Source: Girardinichthys multiradiatus (Eukaryota > Chordata > Actinopteri > Cyprinodontiformes > Goodeidae). From it: a stretch of DNA of 64,000 nt. The stretch spans positions 17,133,462-17,197,461 of the forward strand of contig NC_061818.1 in assembly GCF_021462225.1 (NCBI RefSeq), read 5' to 3'. This document shows, one piece after another, positions 21,050 through 32,740 of this stretch. Within the stretch, counting starts at the first letter, position 1, and each line of letters opens with the position of its first letter. The notes below the pieces were generated by a model. It searched no databases. It worked only from the letters and a program-made list of their open reading frames with translations, and was not told where the DNA came from. The position numbers and the translations under genes are program-made.

Positions 21050-21418
21050 AAAAGTACTTAACAGTCGTTGGTAGTGCGTCGCCGGTAAGGACGCTGCATT
21101 AGGATGGTTTTATTCCACCGTGAAAGGAATAGTGACAAATTTGGTACAATCCCGCCGTGAAGGGGATTAAAGAAAACGACTGAGGATTATTCTCCTGAGA
21201 GGGAATAGAGTAAGCGCTATATAAATAAAAGAAGAAAAGTACTTAAAAGTCGTTGGTAGTGCGTCGCCGGTAAAGACGCTGCATTGGGATGGTTTTATTC
21301 CACCGTGAAAGGAATAGTGACAAATTAAGGTAGGGCCCCGCCAAGAAGGGGGCCAAATAAAACGACTAAGGGTTATTCCCCTGCGAGGGAATAGAATAAG
21401 CGCTATAAAAGTAAAAAG
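21050..21418 (+). ncRNA. Duplicated 185-bp leader module with small hairpins (ERV leader RNA element)
   Basis: Two direct copies (21050-21234 and 21235-21418) each contain three short stem-loops in the same order. Hairpin 1: ATTCC/GGAAT. Hairpin 2: AATCCC/GGGATT in copy 1 but GGCCCC/GGGGCC in copy 2, with a similar loop (GCCGTGAAG versus GCCAAGAAG). Hairpin 3: TATTCTC/GGGAATA versus TATTCCC/GGGAATA. Three pairs in hairpin 2 changed on both sides, which supports RNA folding. It sits where retroviral packaging and dimerisation signals lie; that role is inference. Confidence 0.65.
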
Positions 21419-21755
21419 AACGGAGTAAATTGAGCTCATAAAATAACACCAAGTTAACTTAGAAAAATTACAAGGTACCTGAAACTAACTGTGTGACTGT
21501 GTTGTGTGTGTATGGAGGACTAAGCATTTTAATAGAATCATAGCAGGATTCTGCTAGTCCTGTGTTTTCTTTTGCCCAGATTAAAACTACGTACTGGTGA
21601 CTTTGGAGATTCAGGTCGGATTTCATTCCAGAAAATTAACACCGCTGCGAATTAGTCGCAGTAGAAGGGCGTGTTAATGTCCTCTCCTTAAAGTCTCATG
21701 CCAGTGACCTTTTATCTGGGACATTTATACTATAATTAAACTAACATAAAACATA

Positions 21756-22560
21756 ATGGGGAAGAAACAAAGTAAACTAATTGACTTAGAAGGGGAGGTA
21801 AAGTTTATGGAGAACTATGTAAAAGGAGCAGGTATGATCTGTCATAGATGGAATAAAAAATAAAAAACATGGGTTTTTGGGCAAATTAGATACAAAGGAT
21901 GTCTTAAAATTACAAGGGGATCTAAAATTAGCAATAATGAAAACTAAAAAGAGAAAAATAACAAAGAACAATGGGGGAAGAACAGAGAAAAAGCTCTGAT
22001 TTAACAGAAATATGTGCACGATGGCATAAAAATACGGATTTTCAGGTAACTTAATTATCACTGAAATCCTAAAACTACACGGGGATCTTAAACTGGAGAT
22101 TATGCATTCAAAAGATTCAAGAGACAATAAAAAACCTTGCCAGGTTATAATTTCAAAGGGGACTTTTCAGTCCCTGAGTGCACACAGTTGATAAACAGAT
22201 TAAAACAAAAAGTTTAATTAAAAGAACAACAATAAGAGCAGCTTTTAACTGACATAGCCATAATACTGAGGCCTTAAGAAAAGCACAGGAAAAAACTTTC
22301 AGCTTAACTGAAAACAAATAAAGGGGGGGGCGGACTGCCACCCATCCCAGTTTAGAATACCAAGGTAGCCCCAAATTATAAAGACTAAGAGGTGGTTTTA
22401 GAGGACGTGGTAAAAGAAGTTAAAAGAGGAGGTGACAATGTGGACAACATGGAAACTGTCCAACTGGACAACCCAGTGAACAATGACTAGAGAAGAGAGA
22501 ACAGAATGTTGTTAAAGAAGTAATCTGAGAGTAAAAGATTTTGTAGGCAAGCATTAGTGA
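21756..22560 (+). pseudogene. ERV gag remnant with duplicated N-terminal (matrix) region
   Basis: ATG at 21756 begins Met-Gly-Lys-Lys, a myristoylation-type gag start, and is stopped after 35 codons by TAA at 21861-21863; matching sequence continues in other frames. A second Met-Gly start near 21971 opens a diverged copy of the same region. Both copies share an (I)C-x-RW-(N/H)K motif and a LKLxGDLKLxIM motif. Downstream, about 22390-22470, an RG-rich patch and a CGQHGNC scrap may be the remains of nucleocapsid. Capsid is not recognisable. Described only as the broken copy that is present. Confidence 0.7.
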
Positions 22561-22840
22561 GAAACAGGTGCTTTAAAAATCATTCTATGGTGTTATACTA
22601 CCAACAATATCATGATAAAATGCAAAAGATTCATTTTACAGGGAAATAATTCCATATTTGGCTCAGATTGTGTGCATTCTTGATTTTTCCTCTTTGAGAG
22701 AAGTTAAATTTCAGCTCTGTGAAACGACCTTGACAAAGAGATACAGCTGCCTGAAAACAAAGATAAAACTTCTGCAAACAGCAGAAGCCTGTCTCTGCTG
22801 AAAGGTCTGAAAAAAAAAAAAAAAAAATTGTAACTCTACC

Positions 22841-23933
22841 CTGCATGTGTCAAACTCAAGGTCCGCGGGCCAAAACCGGACCCCAAAAGTTTAGTGATTC
22901 TCTAGAAGTAGAGCCTTTTAATATGGTGATTGTGTGCTTGAATGTTATTTTGTCAATCAATAAGCAGTTTTGTCTACATTCTGCCACAATCTGCCTTTTG
23001 AAAATGTTTTGAATCTTGCTCTTTATGTATAAAAAAAAAGAAAGAAAAGAAAAATTGGCTAAAGTCTGCAGACACAAAATGAACCTGGATTGACGCTCTA
23101 ACTAAGTTTATTTAATCTGAGATCTTCTCCAAATGCAACAGTATATGTCAGTCTACATGAGATACTAACAACTTCACCTACTGATATAATATAAAGATCT
23201 GATTGAATATGTGAAACAAACAATGATGAAAGTTTTTCAACAGGTGATGCTCATCCAGGAGGAAGACAGTGTTCCTAGGAAATGCAGCTCATTCATTAAC
23301 AATCAATTTTTCTCCTATAGGTGGAAGTTTTGCTGACTAATCATAGGCTGAATCTATGAAACATTATGTGCACAGAACAAATGACCAAGGTTCTGACTGA
23401 CTTATGAACCTCACTGACCTGACAATAACATGACACCCAACAGATAACACCTTTAAGGTGGACCCACTAAGAACACCTTATTGATTCTTGGTGAATAAAA
23501 AAAAGAATTGAAGCGTTCAAAACAGACCTTGTGGAAACAAAAGGGGTTATGAGGAAACAATGTGCATTTTAAGAATAATAGAAGTCAAATTATGTTCAAA
23601 TTTTTGCAAATAAAAATTACTCTGACAGAAAAATAAGTAAGTAGTGTGTGAATGTGTGTGAATGGGAATGACTGATTTCATTGTAATGCATCTTTGAGGG
23701 ACATTAAAAGCGCTAATAAAGGTCTGATGTTCTGATGATCTTTGCCAAATTTATATCTTAATAAGGTTTCCAGAATATTTTTCAAAAAATCATTTAAAGA
23801 TGGCAAAGGTTCTACCTCTACTGAAAATACTGATAACCATAGGAAAGTTCATAGACCCGTCTTGAATTTTTCCTAATTCTTTTACAAACAGGTTATTTAA
23901 ACTTTCATGTGGCCAAATGTCTGTGTTTGACTT
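22841..23933. mobile_element. Possible non-autonomous hAT element inside the ERV
   Basis: The left edge reads TGTGTCAAACTCAAGG with the same GC-rich palindrome (CCGCGGGCC) as the hAT at 13809. The right edge reads GGCCAAATGTCTGTGTTTGAC, an imperfect inverted copy. The interior is non-coding and AT-rich. Ends are only partly complementary and no target duplication was confirmed. Confidence 0.4.
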
Positions 23934-24460
23934 TCTGTTTTTGTGAAATAAATGTCTGTTTCATGTTATGTAAAAATTAGAGTCCTCAACATTACCATAA
24001 TAATATTAGGTCAGTTCTCTATGGTAAAACAAAAAGATTTTAACAGATGTTTAGACTTTTTCCAGTCAGGTTCAAAATGATTGAATTAGACTCAAACTTA
24101 ACATAAGATTAAATTAACCTTAACAGAATTACTGAACTGGACTGAAATAGAGAAAACTTGAGTTAATTGAAACAAACTTTAGTTACTTGAACTAAATACA
24201 AAGCTGACTGAAACTGTATGTTGTATCTATAAAACAGGGTAAACAAACTAAGATTATAAGATATAATATGCCCTTCATTTTTTGTGTTCATCAGTGAGTG
24301 AGTTTTTATTTTTATTTTTAATAAGAACTAAACCAAGCATTATTTATAATAATAGCAATTACCAAAATAGTGATCTCATTTTTAAATGTAATAAGGACTT
24401 ACTTTATAATATATGATAAAAAGAATAATAAGAATTTGGAAAAACAGAGGCTTTAAACCT
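23934..24460. other. Unassigned ERV interior or inserted sequence
   Basis: AT-rich, no retroviral motif seen until pol begins at about 24470. Confidence 0.35.
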
Positions 24461-24469
24461 CTGCAGGAA

Positions 24470-25550
24470 CAGCACTGACACTGTCAAAGGTAGATCCTAA
24501 TACAGGAATCTGGAAGCTCATTCTGGCGTGGACAGTCAAAGTCCATCCAAGGACACATTTAGATGAGGCAGAGGGACAAATACAGGGCTTAGCTGAGAGC
24601 AACATGCATCCTGCCCTAGCTGCTGTCCCACCTGAACTGTGGTCCCAATCATCAACTGATGTAGGGCTTATAAAGGGGTTCCCACCATACAAGGTTAAAC
24701 TAATATCTGAAAAAAGGCAATCAGTCCGTCAATACCCCTTAAAGCCAGAAGCTGAAGAAGGTACTAAGCCAGTAATACAAGATATGTTGAAGTCAGGAAT
24801 ATTAAAAGAAGCACCTGACGCTACATGCAAGACATATCACACTGACATCGCTATTATTATCACAGCCAAACATAACTCTAAAAGATGTGCCCTTTAAATC
24901 CAAGTACTCTAATACCTACTGCAGAAGATGGAAAACCACATTCTTATAAAGCAAAAGTTGAAGAAGACACCAAACCCAGACAAGACATTTCTCAAACCCT
25001 TATACCAGATTCATGTGTTGTGTTTGTAGATGGCTCATCATCTAAAGATGAATATGGAAAGAATAGAGTTGGTTATGCAGTAACAACCACCGATAGGATA
25101 ATAGAAGCTAAATCTCTACCCAATACATGCTCAGCCCAAACAGCAGAATTATATGCTGTAGTAAGAGCATGTGAATTACATGAGGGACAAATACTTACTA
25201 TATACACAGACAGCCAATACGTTTTCGGATCAGTACATCACCATGCTAAGATTTGGCAAAATAGAGGTTTTAAAACATCATCAGGGACAGAACTAACTCA
25301 TTTCAACCTATTAAAGAGAAAATGTCAGATCTGCTATTTATAGACACAGACGTGCTGAAAGACGCCCAACAGTCAGCAACCAAGACAGAAATAAAGGCCT
25401 GGCTAAAGAGAGGAGCACAGAGAAAAGATGACATCAATCAGATAGAAGATAAACCAATCCTCCCAAAATATTTATACAACACAGCGGCTACAGTGACACA
25501 TTGGGAAGATCCACGTGTCAAGGGGGGAATATGTCACATCTGGTAAAGCA
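24470..25550 (+). pseudogene. ERV pol remnant: RT N-terminus fused to RNase H
   Basis: 24600-24835 carries the start of a class-I reverse transcriptase (STDVGLIKGFPPYK, RQYPLKPEAEEG, DMLKSGILKEAPDA). Immediately afterwards, at about 24890, comes the connection region and then RNase H, with VVFVDGSSSKDE (first catalytic Asp), AQTAELYAV (Glu) and IYTDSQYVFG (Asp). The RT palm and thumb, including the YxDD motif, are absent, so about 150 or more codons are deleted. The RNase H domain is nearly intact as far as about 25310. A frame change at about 25320 leads into the tether region. Confidence 0.85.
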
Positions 25551-26339
25551 TTAATGCTACACTATAAATATTTCTGACTATGCAAATCATTTTTGCAGAT
25601 CATGCATAATTTGTTGCAAACACGGGGGAAGAAATATTGCCTAGTTGTAATAGATGAACCTAGTGACACATTTCTTCCCCACATATGGTATCCCACAGAT
25701 TATAAGGTCAGATAATGGAACTCATTTTGTAAATAAATTAATAGATCTAAGTTCTAATGCATTAGGGTTTCAGTTAAAGATTAAGGAAAACAATGGAAGA
25801 AACAGGGAGGCCATGGCCCGGATGCCTATCCCTGGTTAAATTATGGATGAGAATAACTCCAAATCAAACTGGTCTTACTCCATTTGCCACCTACTGTACA
25901 TCATTGTATAACTCCACCCACTGTGTTCTGAGCCTGAGATCACATGACACCAAGTTGCTGATGTGAATTTGTATTCTCAAAGAAATGGTACATGGCAGAC
26001 CGTTTTCTCTGCCCTCTGACATGAATGAAATAGAGAAAGCACAACAGGAACCTTCATTAGCTGAGTGGATGAATAAAATGTTGCAGACAAAAGAAGAACA
26101 AATGTCCAGTGGTCTGCCGATAATCTCTGCTCCTATCCCACAGAATGAGGCCTGGAGACCTGGTCCTGATTAAGACACTCCACCGGAAGGATTGGAGCAC
26201 TCCTTGGTGGAAAGGGCCGTTTCAAATACTCCTGACAACGCCCACAGTTCTGAAAATAGCAGAGAGGCCTTCCTGGATCCATAAAAGCCACTGTAAGCCA
26301 GTTTTGCCGTTACAGGAGCCAAACCAACCGACGGGGTAG
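25551..26339 (+). pseudogene. ERV integrase remnant
   Basis: Fragments only. A catalytic-core strand with PQIIRSDNGTHFVNK (second catalytic Asp) lies at about 25685-25740. The C-terminal DNA-binding part, at 26145-26339, reads PGDLVLIKTLHRKDW, WWKGPFQILLTTPT and SHCKPVLP, the typical gammaretroviral integrase end. The first catalytic Asp, the Glu and the zinc-binding N-terminus are lost or scrambled by deletions and stops. Confidence 0.85.
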
Positions 26340-26700
26340 CAGAGGAAGTCCGGGTTCAAAGATGGCCCAGCGTCTCAAACCGGTGAAGAAAACAGCTGAT
26401 CTGCGCCCAATTATAAAATGGCTCTCTGTAACATGTGGACAGGACTGATAAGCCTGAGCTTAATTCTGGTAGCAGGACTCTTTCTCTATCTAAAGCAGGA
26501 TCCACAGGAGGTGATACCGAACCAGAAGAGATGGACATCAGACGGGACCCATCTCAGAACACTGACGGAAGAACATGACGCACATCCATTCCTACAGAAT
26601 TTCTGGTATTGTTCATGGTGGCATATGCAATACTGAACCAGGTAGAAATGCACGAAAATGAAGGGGACGATTATGATGACATGTTGTAAATAAATCACAT
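26340..26700 (+). pseudogene. ERV env remnant: leader and cytoplasmic end only
   Basis: An ATG at 26418 starts a hydrophobic leader (LISLSLILVAGLFLYL). The sequence then jumps within about 150 bp to an acidic C-terminal tail ending DDYDDML and a stop near 26690. Surface subunit, fusion peptide and membrane anchor are deleted. Identification as env comes from its position between integrase and the polypurine tract. Confidence 0.6.
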
Positions 26701-26828
26701 CAAAAGCCTGAGTGTACTCATACATTGTATTTCATAAAATAACCTTACAGCAGAAAATCGGAAGAAGTTGTTGCTTAAGTGAAATGAGAAAAAGTACAAT
26801 GATGACATAAACAGGGCAGATTTTTTAA

Positions 26829-27061
26829 TTCTTTTATTTTTATGATTTCAAGTATTATTCTTTTATTTTTATGATTTCAAGTATTATTCTTTTATTTTTA
26901 TGATTTCAAGTATTATTCTTTTATTTTTATGATTTCAAGTATTATTCTTTTATTTTTATGATTTCAAGTATCATTCTTTTATTTTTATGATTTCAAGTAT
27001 CATTATTTTATTTTTATGATTTCAAGTATCATTATTTTATTTTTATGATTTCAAGTATTAA
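26829..27061 (+). repeat. 29-bp tandem repeat, about 8 copies, upstream of the ERV polypurine tract
   Basis: The unit TTCTTTTATTTTTATGATTT plus CAAGTATTA repeats head to tail with almost no variation (only TATTATT to TATCATT changes). It is not a CRISPR array because there are no spacers. Confidence 0.95.
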
Positions 27062-27220
27062 TCAACATTTAACTTTTAATGGTCGCCGAGGGCGGCGGGG
27101 CCGTATGAGTATTTCCCACAAAATATAATCTGTTTACCGTCCGTGGGTTTTCGCTCATACAAAGTATTTTTCTTACTCGTTTTTATATTAAATGTTTTTA
27201 CTTGTGATAAAAGGAGGGAC

Positions 27221-27513
27221 TGTTGGATGGGTGTGAGGACTTGTTATCACTCATGTAAAAACCTTGGGTTGCAAGGCACCTGCACTATGCCTTCCTCCCT
27301 GTGTGTGTGAGATCATTGTTATCTCTGTGTGAACCAGCCTCCTTTCCGTCTCACACACATACACCCTGTCTGAACTGTCTGTTGAACTGTGTATATAAAT
27401 AAAGAGATAGGGTGTCAAAACTTTGTAGTTTCACTGCAAAGTGGGCTACCCTTGTCACAAGTAACTCTGACTGTATCGTTCTTACCTCTGAGTTGACTAA
27501 ATAATACCTAACA
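27221..27513 (+). repeat. ERV 3' LTR
   Basis: Preceded by the polypurine tract and followed by the target duplication actat. No difference from the 5' LTR was found by eye. Confidence 0.93.
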
Positions 27514-27518
27514 ACTAT

Positions 27519-28540
27519 CGAAGTCATTCTTGGACCGTTTTTCTCAGAAGGGACAGGGGAAAGAGAATATTAACACGTCTTTGTTGAAAATATAACAATA
27601 AAGGCACAACACTAGGTGAAAAGAGAGGAAAAATGGAGAAAAAGACCAAAATGCCTGAACAAGCCCCCGAACAAAGTCTAATATCTTGGAAATCGTACAT
27701 GGTATTTGAATAATTTTTAAACTGTGGGCGACAGCTATCCCTCGTCCCCAATCATGGAGATTTTCATAGCTCTACGTCATTCACAATATAAAATAGGAGG
27801 ATGGAAAGAAATGGTGTGACTCATGAATTACTGGTCAAACTCATAGAAAATACATGGGAGAAAGCCTACAGAATTCTACTGACTCTTGGCGATTGAGGGG
27901 TGTTCAACAGAAAACCGTGAGACCTAGAACAATTTTAAAGATATTGTGTGAAAGCAGAGGCCCGGCCCTACAAACTGACGGAAAATGGTGAATTTAGAGC
28001 GAAATTTGTGGCCGTGACGGCGAGTTAAAAATAATTTTTCCTGCAAATAAACCCTGCTTTCTACACTAGTTAATTGCCATCTCCACTGTAGGAGTGGGAT
28101 TTTCTCTCAAACTTTGTGTCGCTTGGAGTGTAATTGTAGAGAAACCATAGCAGTTATTAACAAACCGTTTTCACTTCTGAAAAGCCGGCGGATTTCTCTA
28201 CAAACTGAAAGTTAAACTGTGTTTCTAGGTGAAAGTATGGCGATACAGCAAAGCCTCAAAAACAGTGAATTTTGAGGATTTCTTCCTCCCCTGACTCCAT
28301 TCATTCCTATGGGATTTTGGGGGGGTGGTTTTTCGTTAATTACGTTGCCATGGTAACTCCAAACGCCAAGAAAAGTAATAGCACACCTCCCGGGACCGAG
28401 CCGGACGTTTTGATATATATAGTGGGGGTGCGCGCTGCGGTTCGGGCCGCATTAAAGTGGATAGGTTTTGATCAGGTGAATAACAATAGGTGCCTGCATG
28501 CTTTGCATTGCAGGCCCCAATTCACAACTAAAAGCTGAAA
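27519..28540. repeat. Host sequence into which the ERV integrated; probable old interspersed repeat
   Basis: Together with 20260-20479 it forms the pre-insertion locus. Unlike the AT-rich surroundings, it ends in a CpG-containing part (about 28370-28450) followed by ACAATAGGTGCCTGCATGC, a phrase I associate with a common teleost repeat of unclear class. No protein. Confidence 0.35.
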
Positions 28541-31154
28541 AAAGACAAGAAACAAACTTAAATTGCCTAAAGAACTAGAGAGAGAGGAGACAGATATGGT
28601 GTGAGATAGAGGTAGACTGACTTCGGCCACCATTCTCTATCCTCCAAATTTAATTCCGCAGCCCCACAGTGACAGTTTAGTGGAAAATAGTTGAAAACTA
28701 CAGATCTTCTTCACCATTGATTAAACTGGGATGCATCATCTAAAACATGCATCTTTCATTTAAAAAACAGCATGTAATATCAAAAAAGAAAAATTATTTA
28801 ACTGTGAGGAAGAGGACCATTTGAAGTACAAAAGTGACAAGGCTCATAACTTAAGTCAAATAAGAGGGGAAACCTGAGCTTATCTGTGAAGCCTGAGCAA
28901 CACATCTAAATGTTCTTATGTATCTTTCTGATCAAAGGGGGGTTAAGTCAGAGGTTTATAAGATCGATTTAAGAATAGAATAACACATGAGGTGAGGTCA
29001 CAAAAGGTTTTATAAGATGACTAATTTCTGAATGATAATAAAATGCACACCAGACATGCTATTTTCAGGCACTGGATAAAATTTAAGACTGTTCACCTGA
29101 TTTTGACTTACTGTACAAAAACACAGTAGTTAGCAATGTCAATCTATCTCTTTTCAGGATAATGTCTGAGAAATACATAGTTTAGAACAATATCTGTGCT
29201 GATAGGGTGAGATAGAATGACACTAAGCATGCTTCCAGGGGAAATGGTGATTGCTTAAACTATCCTTGTTAACTTCTGTTTCTTTCTTTTGCATGAAAAC
29301 CCTGAGTGAATATAATTGATTACCACTGCTAAAAGGAGCACTTCATTTCTCTCTATCAGTAGCCTTTTTACAGGTGATGAGAGGGAACCAAATTGACCTA
29401 CAGAACGTTACCCTTCGTTGATGTGGAGGCTGGACCTGGGTTGTCGTTCAGAGACCTTTTAGAAGAAAGTTCTTTTTGAATGGAAAATGGTTTGACCATT
29501 TACTTTATTTCTTAAGAACCTTATGTATTGTATATTTGCTGCAGCACAATTCTAATCTAGAAGATTTTCATTGTTAAATTTGGTTTCAAAGGTTCATTTC
29601 TGCTCATAATTATTTTGTTTTCTGAGATTCCTATGTACTCGGGGCTGGAGTTTGAGCACTGCTGTGAAAGTCATCACACCCCTTTTCATGTCATCATCGC
29701 ATTGGACTATGATAAAGGAGGACGTGGAGGAAATACAGGAAAAAGGACACTGAGGAAATACAGAAAAGGTGATGCTAACGATGTAACGACACCCAATTTA
29801 AATGTTATACTTCTGTTACAACTATGATCTGAACAAGTTCCCTGACGTCTGATGCTTGGATAACATGTATGATGTAGTAACTAAGAGGAGATTAGTAAGG
29901 GTTTAACTGCCATTTTTGTTGAACAACATTTTCTCCTGTTTCTGTTAATTTAGGAAGGTAAGATGAATGTATTTGGTTTCAATTTCTTTTATCAGCTAAG
30001 TTTTATCCATAAAAGGCAGATCTGTTTTGATTGTTATTTTGGCCTGAGTTGACCCTGAAGGTACAACAATCTCCTTTTTGCACAACTTAAGTTTTGATAC
30101 TAGATACATTAGTTGGTTTCATATTCTTTAATTGTTTAGAGTTTTGTATGGTTTAGAGAGGAATATGTAGAGCAGTTAAATGGACATGAAAGTAGACAAA
30201 CAGTAATCGGACTGTGGAGACATCAAGAAAGGATGTTTAATTAGACATGTGGTACTTTAATGTCATGGGTTAACACGATACTGGTCAGTATTCTCTGTCT
30301 TCTCAGAAGGACACCAATCTGGTTGTACAAGTAACCTTTTTGAGGATTGGACTCAGAGACCTATGGACACATGAAGACTTCGTGGGACCCTGAGCCGGGA
30401 TAAATGGGATGCCAGAACAGTAAAGTTGAAAAGAACCAATCTAAGAGACTAAAGAATGTTCCAGGAAGACCAAGGACTGAGACTGAACAACAATGTTTTG
30501 CTGCTGAGAATTTAACTGATGTTTTTCTATTTTCTGTTATAACTTCAAGCTTGTCTTTATATCATTTTAATGTTCTGAATTGATTCAAGCTGTTTATGCA
30601 CTCTGATAGAATGGGAGCATCCATTCTTGTGATTTTCAGCTCCAGAGTTTCAACATGGTCAGTGTCTTCTGTTACATATTGTGGTGAATAGGAATAATGA
30701 ACCAGGACCTGATTGGCATGGAAGGGCCTTAAAATAGATGATAATGATAGTTATTAGATTCAAAAGAGATCTCTTGTTCAGATTGGCCAAGAATGAGTTT
30801 TCTCTATTGCCTCCAGATGTTTTTTCCTGCCTTTTAGGACGGGTAGGTTTTTCGACTGGAGGTCCTAAGCTGACCTGAATGTTCCCTTCATCGACACATA
30901 GTTTGTGAGTTTGACAGACATGGATGTTTCCATGGGTGAGTTGATGAGATGTGTTCCTGAAGGAGATTTTTGGGAAGAGCTACAGAGTAGACAGATTTGA
31001 TCTAATTAGTGAATAGGTTTAGTTTATCATAGTCTAACACAGATAAAATAATGTGCACATAGGAACCCTAAATAGGATCTTAAGTAATTAGTTGAACCCA
31101 AAATGTCAGACCTAAATAACAGCAATCATTTAGGGTTGCTTAATTTTGTATATA
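28541..31154. other. Unassigned interior of an old LTR element (probable)
   Basis: No clear retroviral protein motif. Because a polypurine tract and LTR follow at 32882-32893 with only a Tc1 copy between, this stretch is likely to be decayed internal sequence, but no gene can be named. No second LTR was found. Confidence 0.35.
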
Positions 31155-32740
31155 CAGGTCCTTCTCAAAATATTAGCATATTGTGATAAAGTTCATTATT
31201 TTCCATAATGTAATGATGAAAATTTAACATTCATATATTTTAGATTCATTGCACACTAACTGAAATATTTCAGGTCTTTTATTGTCTTAATACAGATGAT
31301 TTTGGCATACAGCTCATGAAAAGCCAAAATTCCTATCTCACAAAATTAGCATATAATTAAAAGGGTCTCTAAACGAGCTATGAACCTAATCATCTGAATC
31401 AACGAGTTAACTCTAAACACCTGCAAAAGATTCCTGAGGTCTTTAAAACTCCCAGCCTGGTTCATCACTCAAAACCCCAATCATGGGTAAGACTGCCGAC
31501 CTGACTGCTGTCCAGAAGGCCACTATTGACACCCTCAAGCAAGAGGGTAAGACACAGAAAGACATTTCTGAACAAATAGGCTGTTCCCAGAGTGCTGTAT
31601 CAAGGCACCTCAGTGGGAAGTCTGTGCGAAGGAAAAAGTGTGGCAGAAAACGCTGCACAACGAGAAGAGGTGACCGGACCCTGAGGAAGATTGTGGAGAA
31701 GGGCCGATTCCAGACCTTGGGGGACCTGCGGAAGCAGTGGACTGAGTCTGGAGTAGAAACATCCAGAGCCACCGTGCACAGGCGTGTGCAGGAAATGGGC
31801 TACAGGTGCCGCATTCCCCAGGTCAAGCCACTTTTGAACCAGAAACAGCGGCAGAAGCGGCTGACCTGAGCTACAGAGAAGCAGCACTGGACTGTTTTTC
31901 GGATGAAAGCAAATTTTGCATGTCATTCGGAAATCAAGGTGCCAGAGTCTGGAGGAAGACTGGGGAGAAGGAAATGCCAAAATGCCAGAAGTCCAGTGTC
32001 AAGTACCCACAATCAGTGATGGTCTGGGGTGCTGTGTCAGCTGCTGGTGTTGGTCCACTGTGTTTTATCAAGGGCAGGGTCAATGCAGCTAGCTATCAGG
32101 AGATTTTGGAGCACGTCATGCTTCCATCTGCTGAAAAGCTTTATGGAGATGAAGATTTCATTTTTCAGCACGACCTAGCACCTGCTCACAGTGCCAAAAC
32201 CACTGGTAAATGGTTTACTGACCATGGTATCACTGTGCTCAATTGGCCTGCCAACTCTCCTGACCTGAACCCCATAGAGAATCTGTGGGATATTGTGAAG
32301 AGAACGTTGAGAGACTCAAGACCCAACACTGGATGAGCTAAAGGCTGCTATCGAAGCATCCTGGGCCTCCATAAGACCTCAGCAGTGCCACAGGCTGATT
32401 GCCTCCATGCCACGCCGCATTGAAGCAGTCATTTCTGCAAAGGGATTCCCGACCATGTATTGAGTGCATAACTGTACATGATTATTTGAAGGTTGATGTT
32501 TTTTGTATTAAAAACACTTTTCTTTTATTGGTCGGATGAAATATGCTAATTTTGTGAGATAGGAATTTTGGGTTTTCATGAGCTGTATGCCAAAATCATC
32601 CGTATTAAGACAATAAAAGACCTGAAATATTTCAGTTAGTGTGCAATGAATCTAAAATATATGAATGTTAAATTTTCATCATTACATTATGGAAAATAAT
32701 TAACTTTATCACAATATGCTAATATTTTGAGAAGGACCTG
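31155..32740 (+). mobile_element. Tc1-like transposon copy b (family B)
   Basis: Begins CAGGTCCTTCTCAAAATATT and ends AATATTTTGAGAAGGACCTG, with duplicated TA on both sides (31153-31154 and 32741-32742). Inverted repeats of about 200 bp. It sits just 5' of the polypurine tract of an older LTR element. Confidence 0.95.
31483..32463 (+). pseudogene. Tc1-like transposase, copy b
   Basis: Same family as copy a. Trp is changed to TGA at about 31867-31869. A deletion of about 22 bp follows at about 31895 and removes the codons ahead of the first catalytic Asp. A 2-bp loss near 32332 shifts the C-terminus. FQHDLAPAHSAK and NSPDLNPIENLW are intact. Confidence 0.93.

Larger units (their letters stand above)
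20485..27513 (+). mobile_element. Class-I (gamma/epsilon-like) endogenous retrovirus, complete ends, deleted interior
   Basis: Two LTRs of 293 bp (20485-20777 and 27221-27513) look identical by eye. The insertion is flanked by a 5-bp duplication (actat, 20480-20484 and 27514-27518). Between them lie a primer-binding site, a structured leader, a gag start, pieces of pol (RT N-terminus, RNase H, integrase), scraps of env, a tandem repeat and a polypurine tract (AAAAGGAGGGA, about 27209-27219). The RT catalytic core, most of gag and nearly all of env are missing. It cannot replicate by itself. Confidence 0.92.

Noticed and set aside
24604..26690. Domesticated retroviral pol or env gene
   Set aside because: Frames are broken and catalytic parts missing; no long intact ORF suggesting selection to keep a protein.
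26829..27061. CRISPR-like array
   Set aside because: Units are directly joined without spacers, in a vertebrate ERV; it is a simple tandem repeat.
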